From positions 1 through 11,034 of the forward strand of contig CAYTMV010000066.1 of assembly GCA_964439015.1 (NCBI GenBank): DNA of 11,034 nucleotides. The letters are read 5' to 3'. Positions 5,909 through 11,034 of this stretch are shown here, one piece after another (the first letter of the stretch is position 1; each line of letters starts with the position of its first letter). This DNA is from Gemmobacter sp964439015. Lineage in GTDB: Bacteria; Pseudomonadota; Alphaproteobacteria; Rhodobacterales; Rhodobacteraceae. Below the pieces are notes generated by a model. That model worked only from the letters and a program-made list of their open reading frames with translations, was not told the origin of the DNA and did no database searches. The position numbers and the translations under genes were made by a program.

Positions 5909-6781
5909 TCACGGCTTCTGGAAGACCAAAGTCGACCATTCGCCAAGATCTTCGCGCGCTTTCAGGGCGAATCCCTGCGCAAGATAGGCCTCGGTCACGG
6001 CTTCGGCCTGAACCACCAGCAGACCAGACAGAATGACCATCCCGCCCGGCGCGGCATGGGCAGCCATATCCGGCGCCAGCTCGATCAGCGGGCCTTTCAG
6101 GATATTGGCAAAGATCAGGTCAAATGGCGCCTCGGCCGTGAGGCGGGGGTGATCAAAGCCCGCAGCCTCCAGACACTCGACCCGGCCGTCGAGCCCGTTG
6201 ATCGCCACATTGGCCTCGGCCACATCCACAGCCACCTGGTCGATATCCGAGGCGATCACCAGCGCATCCGGCAGGACCGCCGCCGCCGCCAGCGCCAGCA
6301 CCGCCGTGCCGCAGCCGATATCCGCCACTTTGGCGGGGCGGAAGCCAGCCGCGAACAGCGCATCAAAGGCGCGCAGGCAGCCCAGCGTGGTGCCGTGGTG
6401 GCCGGTGCCAAAGGCCACCGTCGCTTCGATCTGCAAGGCCACGCGGCCTGCCGGCACCTTGTCGGCGTCATGGCTGCCATAGACAAAAAACCGCCCGGCC
6501 TCGACCGGCGCCAATTCGCGGCGCACATGGGCCACCCAGTCGATCTCGGGCAGCTCGGACAGGGCGAAGGGCTTGGCCTCGAACGCCAGCGCCAGCACGT
6601 CCAGCATCACGGCATTGGGGGCCTCGGTGAAGTAAGCGCCCACTTCCCACAGGCCCGAGCCATCCTCGATCTCGAAAACGCCCACGCCCACCGGCGCCGG
6701 GTCCAGCTTTTCCACCGCCTCGGCCAAGGCTTCGGCGGCATCCTCTCCCATCAGGGTGGTCAGGGCGGAAAAGGTCGGCAT
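5909..6781 (-). CDS. prmA: Ribosomal protein L11 methyltransferase PrmA
   Basis: PrmA transfers methyl groups from S-adenosylmethionine to amino and lysine groups of ribosomal protein L11 in the cytoplasm. The 290-residue protein has the N-terminal substrate-recognition domain (about 1-90), then AFGTGHHGTT (123-132), the SAM-binding motif I VADIGCGTAVLAL (152-164), the acidic loop ASDID (177-181), the catalytic-site segment FANIL (224-228) and GGMVILSGLL (246-255). Motif I has alanine in place of the last glycine of GxGxG. A start five codons upstream (6796) is possible, but the ATG at 6781 has GAGG 9 bases before it and begins MPTFSALTTL, as relatives do. It follows msrA by 81 bases. It is generally non-essential in bacteria where tested. 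Confidence 0.95.
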   Translation of the reverse strand: MPTFSALTTLMGEDAAEALAEAVEKLDPAPVGVGVFEIEDGSGLWEVGAYFTEAPNAVMLDVLALAFEAKPFALSELPEIDWVAHVRRELAPVEAGRFFVYGSHDADKVPAGRVALQIEATVAFGTGHHGTTLGCLRAFDALFAAGFRPAKVADIGCGTAVLALAAAAVLPDALVIASDIDQVAVDVAEANVAINGLDGRVECLEAAGFDHPRLTAEAPFDLIFANILKGPLIELAPDMAAHAAPGGMVILSGLLVVQAEAVTEAYLAQGFALKAREDLGEWSTLVFQKP

Positions 6782-6862
6782 CTGGCAAATCCTCATCAGG
6801 GGTTGCCTTTGCGATAGCCCCCGCCGCCCTTGCGGTCAACCTCGGCCGCGTGGCCGTGCCGG

Positions 6863-7516
6863 TCAGGCGCTGACGCCGGTGCCAATCGCGCAGGCCACAC
6901 CCGTGCCGCGCAGCCCGCAATAGCCGTCCGGTTTCTTGGCCAGATATTGCTGATGATAATCCTCGGCATAATAGAACACCGGGGCGGGCAGGATCTCGGT
7001 GGTGATACGTCCACGCCCCGCTGCCGTCAGCGCCGCCTGATAGGCCTCGCGCGAGGCCAGCGCCGCCGCCTCTTGTTGAGCGTCATAGGTGTAGATGCCA
7101 GACCGGTAGGTCGAGCCGAGGTCATTTCCCTGCCGCATGCCCTGCGTGGGATCGTGGTTTTCCCAGAACACCCGCAGCAGGTCGGCATAGGAGATCACCT
7201 TGGGGTCAAAGATCACCCGCACGACCTCGGCGTGGCCGGTCAGCTGGGTGCAGGTCTCCTCATAGGTGGGATTGGGGGTAAAGCCCGCCGCATAACCCAC
7301 CATCGTCAGCCAGACACCGGGCTGTTGCCAGAACAGCCGCTCCACCCCCCAGAAACAGCCCATACCAAACATCGCCTGCTGCATCCCCGCAGGAACCGCC
7401 GCCTTGAGATCGCGGCCAAAGACGAAATGCGGCAGGGTCAGCGGCAGGGGGGCGGGGCGACCGGGCAGCGCATCTGCACGGGCCACCATCTTCATCTTGT
7501 CCTGTCCGAACATCAT
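6863..7516 (-). CDS. msrA: Peptide methionine sulfoxide reductase MsrA
   Basis: MsrA reduces the S-epimer of methionine sulfoxide in proteins, repairing oxidative damage, with thioredoxin as recycling partner. The 217-residue protein shows the catalytic GCFWG motif with C54 (53-57), GYAAG (74-78), the TGHAEVV segment (93-99), HDPTQGMRQGND (121-132), YRSGIY (137-142) and EDYHQQYL (185-192). The resolving cysteines C200 and C209 lie in the C-terminal tail, as in the three-cysteine E. coli type. The N-terminal 45 residues match the long MsrA form. Two adjacent ATG codons follow the strong AGGAGG ribosome binding site, so the start could also be 7513, one residue shorter. It lies 43 bases after the transporter gene and is probably co-transcribed with it. 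Confidence 0.96.
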   Translation of the reverse strand: MMFGQDKMKMVARADALPGRPAPLPLTLPHFVFGRDLKAAVPAGMQQAMFGMGCFWGVERLFWQQPGVWLTMVGYAAGFTPNPTYEETCTQLTGHAEVVRVIFDPKVISYADLLRVFWENHDPTQGMRQGNDLGSTYRSGIYTYDAQQEAAALASREAYQAALTAAGRGRITTEILPAPVFYYAEDYHQQYLAKKPDGYCGLRGTGVACAIGTGVSA

Positions 7517-7559
7517 GCGTCCTCCTGTCTGAATGCGCCGAATATAGCGCCCGCCCGCC

Positions 7560-8777
7560 TCAGGCCAAGACCGCCAGCCGGGTTTCATAGCCCGCCTCGG
7601 GATGGCGGGGCACCAGCAGCGCCAGGCTGAACGACACCGCAGCCATCCCCGCCGCCATCCCGAACACGGTCGCAGGCGCCTGCACCCAAAGATAGCCCAG
7701 CGTCGCCGGCAGGAAGACGGCGGCGATGTGGTTGATGGTGAAGGCCACTGCCGCCGTGGGCGCGAAATCGGCCGGATCCCCGATCTTCTGGAAATAGCTG
7801 CGGGTCGAGAACGACATGGCAAAGAACAGGTTGTCGATGACATACAGCGCCGCCGCGACCCACAGCCCCCAATCGAACCAGTAAAGCCCGCCATAGGCAA
7901 TGAAGACGCAGAACAGACCGGCGTATTCGACCAGCATGGCCTTCTGTTCGCCAAAGCGGATGATCGCCCGGCCGATCAGCGGGGCCACGAACATCGTCGC
8001 CAGAAAGTTCACCAGCATCAGCGCGGTGATTTCTTCGACCGCAAAGCCGAACTTCTCGACCATCATGAAGGCCGCAAACACCACGAAGATCTGCCGCCGC
8101 GCGCCCGCCATGAATTGCAGCGCGTAATACAGCCAATAGCGCCGCCGCAGCACCAGCCGCTTGCGTTGCGGATGATCGGCGCGGAACTTCGGATAGGCCA
8201 GCAGCGCGAACAGCGCGATCAGCACACACACCCCGCCCGAGGCCAGAAACACCGTGTCATAGCTGAGGCCCAGGCTTTTCCAGAACAGCACGATCGCCCC
8301 GTAAGCCAGCAACGAGGCCGCCGCCCCTGCCGCCAGCAGGCGGCCCATCATCTTGGGCGCGGTGGCTTTCTCCAGCCATTGCAGTTGCAGCGACTGGTTC
8401 ACGGTCTCGTAATAGTGAAAGCCGATCGAGGACAGCAGCGTGATGATCAGGATCCCCTGAAAGCTGGGAAACCACGCCGTCACCGCCGTCGAGGCGCCCA
8501 GCAGCACCAGCATCATCGCCGCCAGCGCCTGCTCGCCCACGATCAGCAGCAGCAGGATGACCGAGACCGCCAGCAACCCCGGCACCTCGCGGATCGAGTG
8601 CAGCCAACCGATCTCGACGCCGGTAAAGCCCGCCATCTCGATGACAAAGTTGTTCAGCAGTGCCGACCAGGTCGAAAAGGCCAGCGGCATTGCGAAAGCC
8701 ATCAGCAACAAAAGCGCCGCCGGGCGGCGCCAGCGCGGGAGGGCCTGCGCCTCGGTCATGGTCACGGTGCGAAACAT
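7560..8777 (-). CDS. Major facilitator superfamily transporter, substrate unknown
   Basis: This 405-residue protein has about 12 hydrophobic segments (roughly 20-40, 66-81, 84-103, 107-122, 146-166, 177-194, 213-240, 247-268, 280-299, 302-322, 343-363 and 368-389). A basic cytoplasmic loop (195-213, rich in R and K) separates two six-helix halves, the classical MFS layout. Charged or polar residues within or beside membrane segments, such as E64 (SIREVPG), the HYYETVNQS segment (121-129) and D315, may line the substrate path. I cannot name a substrate. Neither the ATG at 8777 nor the in-frame ATG at 8759 has a good ribosome binding site; I chose the longer form. It follows priA by 65 bases, with a perfect hairpin in the gap, and precedes msrA. 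The pairing with msrA hints at a stress-related role, but that is weak inference. Confidence 0.88.
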   Translation of the reverse strand: MFRTVTMTEAQALPRWRRPAALLLLMAFAMPLAFSTWSALLNNFVIEMAGFTGVEIGWLHSIREVPGLLAVSVILLLLIVGEQALAAMMLVLLGASTAVTAWFPSFQGILIITLLSSIGFHYYETVNQSLQLQWLEKATAPKMMGRLLAAGAAASLLAYGAIVLFWKSLGLSYDTVFLASGGVCVLIALFALLAYPKFRADHPQRKRLVLRRRYWLYYALQFMAGARRQIFVVFAAFMMVEKFGFAVEEITALMLVNFLATMFVAPLIGRAIIRFGEQKAMLVEYAGLFCVFIAYGGLYWFDWGLWVAAALYVIDNLFFAMSFSTRSYFQKIGDPADFAPTAAVAFTINHIAAVFLPATLGYLWVQAPATVFGMAAGMAAVSFSLALLVPRHPEAGYETRLAVLA

Positions 8778-8818
8778 GGCCACAGGTGTAGCCGCCCGCG
8801 CGGCAGTGGCAAGGGCCG

Positions 8819-8839
8819 CGATTGTGCGGGGCACAATCG
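8819..8839. repeat. Perfect 9-bp inverted repeat between priA and the transporter gene
   Basis: CGATTGTGC at 8819-8827 and GCACAATCG at 8831-8839 are exact complements around a 3-base loop, starting 3 bases after the priA stop codon. No T-run follows on the minus strand, so a classical intrinsic terminator is doubtful. It could be a factor-assisted terminator, an mRNA-stabilising hairpin, or an operator, since it lies 42 to 62 bases upstream of the transporter start. Confidence 0.6.
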
Positions 8840-8842
8840 GCG

Positions 8843-11034
8843 TTACAGGAAGGATTGCGGGTCGATGTCGATGGCAAGCCGCACGGCATTTGGCACCTTG
8901 ACCTGCGCCACCCATGCCGACAGCGCCGCCTGCAGGGCCACACCCCTTTCCGCCTTGACCAAGAGCCGCACCCGGTGCCGGCCCCGCACCCGGGCAATCG
9001 GCGCAGGGGCCGGGCCGAATATCTGCGCGCCCACGCGTGCAAGTGGTCCGTCGCGGCGGGCAAGCTCGGCCCCCAGATCGAAGCATTGCTGCAGATCGGG
9101 GCCGGACAGGATCACGCCGGCCAACCGGCCATAGGGCGGCATGCCGGCCGTACGGCGCTCCTCGGCCTCGGCGCGCCAAAAGCCCTCCTCATCACCGCCG
9201 AGGATCGCCCGGATCACCGGGTGGTCGGGCTGGTGGCTTTGCAACAGCGCCACGCCGCGCCGCTCGCCCGTGCGCCCTGCCCGCCCCGCCACCTGTCGCA
9301 TCAGCTGAAACGTCCGCTCGGCCGCCCGCAGGTCGCTGCCTTGCAGCCCCAGATCGGCGTCGATCACCCCCACCAGCGTCAGCAGCGGAAAGTTGTGCCC
9401 CTTGGCCACGATCTGCGTGCCGATGATGATATCGGCCCCGCCCGCCGCGATCACACCGATCTGATCCTTCAGCGCACGGGCCGAGGCAAACAGGTCCGAG
9501 GACAGCACCGCCAGCCGCGCATCGGGAAAGCGCGCGGCGACCTCCTCGGCCAGACGCTCCACCCCTGGCCCCACGGCCGCCATCCGTCCCTCGACCCCGC
9601 AAGAGGGGCAGGCCTCTGGCACCGGCTTGGTCGCGCCGCATTGATGGCAGACAAGGCGCTTGAGGAAGCGATGCTCGACCATGCGCGCATCGCAATTTTC
9701 GCAACCCACTTGCTGCCCGCAGGCCCGGCACAGCGTCACCGGCGCATAGCCGCGCCGGTTGAGGAACAACAGCGACTGCTCACCCGCCGCGATCCGGGCC
9801 GTCACCGCCCGGGCCAGCGTGTCCGAGATCCAGCGATCGCCCGGCAGTTTTTCGGCCCGCATGTCGATCGCCCGCATCTCGGGCAGTTCGGCCGTGCCAA
9901 AGCGCGCGCCCAGATCCAGCCGCTTGTAGCGCCCCTGATCGGCATTCACCCAGCTTTCCAGACTGGGCGTGGCCGAGGCCAGCACCACCGGACACCCCGC
10001 AAGCGATGCCCGCAGCACCGCCATGTCGCGGGCGTTATACAGCACCCCCTCCTCCTGCTTGTAAGAGGTGTCATGCTCTTCATCGACGACGATCAGCCCC
10101 AGATCGCGAAACGGCAGGAACAGCGCCGAGCGCGCCCCCACCACCATCTGAAACCCGCCCTGACCTGCCATCTTCCACACCCGCCGGCGTTCGGTCTGGG
10201 TGATGCCTGAATGCCACTCGGCCGGGCGCGTGCCAAAGCGCGCCTCGACGCGGGCCAGAAAATCGGCGGTCAGCGCGATCTCAGGCAGCAACACCAGGGC
10301 CTGCCGGTTCTGGCGCAGACATTCGGCCACGGCCTCCAGATAGACCTCGGTCTTGCCAGACCCGGTCACCCCCTTCAGCAAGGTCGCCGAAAACACGCCC
10401 GCGCGCACGTCGGCGGCCAGTGCCTGCCCCGCGGCGATCTGGTCGCCCGCCAGCCGCATCAGGCCGGAGGGGTCCAGCCGGGGATAAGGTTGGTCGCGCG
10501 GCGCGGCCTCTTCGGCCACGACGCCCATCGCCACCAGCCCCTTGACGACCGAGGCCCCGCAACCCGCCGCCGCCGTCACCTCGCCCAGCGTCAGACCACC
10601 GCCGCCCCGCAAGACATCGACCACACGAAACCGCGCCTCGGTCAGTTTGTTCGGCACCGGCCCCACCAGCCGATAGACGCGCCGCGCGGCCGGAGGCTCG
10701 GTCAGGCCGGGCGCGCGGGTGGCCAGCCGCAGCATGGCGGGCAGTGGGGTCAGGGTGTAATCGGCGGCGCGGGACAGAAAGGCGCGCAGCTCGGCCCGCA
10801 TCGGCGCTGCATCCAGCACCCGTCCCACCGGGCGCAGTCGCGCCAGATCAAAGCCGCCGTCCCCGGGGCCCCAGATCACCCCCAGCACCCGGCGCGGCCC
10901 CAGCGGCACCTCGACAAAATCGCCGGTGCCGCAGCCCCCCTCGGGTGCCAGGTAGTCGAGCATGGCAAGACCCGAGCGTCCGAACGCCTCGGTCAGCACC
11001 ACGCCCACCCGATCCCCCGCCTGAAAGACCCGCT
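8843..11034 (-). CDS. priA: Primosomal protein N' PriA, replication restart helicase (5' end outside the window)
   Basis: PriA recognises abandoned replication forks, unwinds DNA 3' to 5' and reloads the replisome. About 729 residues are visible; the frame stays open to the window edge, so a short piece of the N-terminus (probably about 10-20 residues) is missing. A GTG at 11008 lies in frame, but the family-like sequence FQAGDRVGVV begins upstream of it, so it is not the start. Counting from the first full codon at the edge: the 3'-end-binding domain comes first (about 1-105), then Walker A GVTGSGKT (221-228), DEEH (317-320), and a zinc-binding region with eight cysteines (435, 438, 444, 447, 462, 465, 475, 478). 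GTQIVAKGHNFP (538-549) and helicase motif VI QVAGRAGR (580-587) follow. All key residues are present. It ends with TAA, and a hairpin follows. Confidence 0.97.
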   Translation of the reverse strand, partial: RVFQAGDRVGVVLTEAFGRSGLAMLDYLAPEGGCGTGDFVEVPLGPRRVLGVIWGPGDGGFDLARLRPVGRVLDAAPMRAELRAFLSRAADYTLTPLPAMLRLATRAPGLTEPPAARRVYRLVGPVPNKLTEARFRVVDVLRGGGGLTLGEVTAAAGCGASVVKGLVAMGVVAEEAAPRDQPYPRLDPSGLMRLAGDQIAAGQALAADVRAGVFSATLLKGVTGSGKTEVYLEAVAECLRQNRQALVLLPEIALTADFLARVEARFGTRPAEWHSGITQTERRRVWKMAGQGGFQMVVGARSALFLPFRDLGLIVVDEEHDTSYKQEEGVLYNARDMAVLRASLAGCPVVLASATPSLESWVNADQGRYKRLDLGARFGTAELPEMRAIDMRAEKLPGDRWISDTLARAVTARIAAGEQSLLFLNRRGYAPVTLCRACGQQVGCENCDARMVEHRFLKRLVCHQCGATKPVPEACPSCGVEGRMAAVGPGVERLAEEVAARFPDARLAVLSSDLFASARALKDQIGVIAAGGADIIIGTQIVAKGHNFPLLTLVGVIDADLGLQGSDLRAAERTFQLMRQVAGRAGRTGERRGVALLQSHQPDHPVIRAILGGDEEGFWRAEAEERRTAGMPPYGRLAGVILSGPDLQQCFDLGAELARRDGPLARVGAQIFGPAPAPIARVRGRHRVRLLVKAERGVALQAALSAWVAQVKVPNAVRLAIDIDPQSFL

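Noticed and set aside
8778..9179. 134-codon N-terminal extension of the transporter
   Set aside because: It overlaps priA out of frame, is rich in Gly, Ala and Arg, and has no membrane segment. The membrane protein begins at 8777 or 8759.
7602..10210. Two long plus-strand open frames (510 and 462 codons) opposite the transporter gene and priA
   Set aside because: Both are antisense to well-supported genes. They have low-complexity, Arg/Gln/His-rich composition and no recognisable motif.

Overview
The window looks like chromosomal DNA of a GC-rich alphaproteobacterium, most probably a member of the Rhodobacteraceae. This is inferred from the protein types (alphaproteobacterial RuvC/RuvA/RuvB, PrmA, MsrA and PriA variants and a DUF1127 protein of the kind common in Rhodobacter and its relatives), from strong GC bias at third codon positions, and from the gene order. 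I see no rRNA, tRNA, CRISPR array, insertion sequence or phage gene. Nine protein genes fill most of the window, and all but one lie on the minus strand.

From right to left in the direction of transcription: the 3' part of priA (replication restart helicase, cut by the window edge), a major facilitator transporter of unknown substrate, msrA (methionine sulfoxide reductase), prmA (ribosomal protein L11 methyltransferase) and a 115-residue single-pass membrane protein I do not recognise. Their gaps are 43 to 81 bases, so a shared transcript is possible, although a perfect 9-bp hairpin sits directly after priA. This run converges on the only plus-strand gene, a 69-residue DUF1127 (YjiS-like) protein. 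That gene has a hairpin in its 5' leader, a hairpin that carries its stop codon in the loop, and a clear intrinsic terminator.

Divergent from the DUF1127 gene, across a 332-base region rich in dyads, runs ruvC-ruvA-ruvB. These are the Holliday junction resolvase and the two-part branch migration motor, tightly packed with a 4-base overlap and a 3-base gap. A LexA-like half-site pair lies inside a candidate ruvC promoter, which would fit SOS control. After ruvB and a 133-base gap comes a 731-residue polysaccharide co-polymerase/tyrosine autokinase of the Wzc/ExoP type, ending in a tyrosine cluster and followed by a hairpin terminator. In many alphaproteobacteria ruvB is followed by ybgC-tolQRAB-pal, so an exopolysaccharide gene here suggests a rearrangement junction between 2469 and 2601.

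Most of the content is ordinary housekeeping. I found no convincing new multi-gene system. The points most worth a second look are the structured RNA around the DUF1127 gene (a possible 3'UTR-derived small RNA), the dyad-rich ruvC/DUF1127 divergent region with its LexA-like site, the unknown membrane protein, and the AT-rich repeat-bearing stretch at the left edge.
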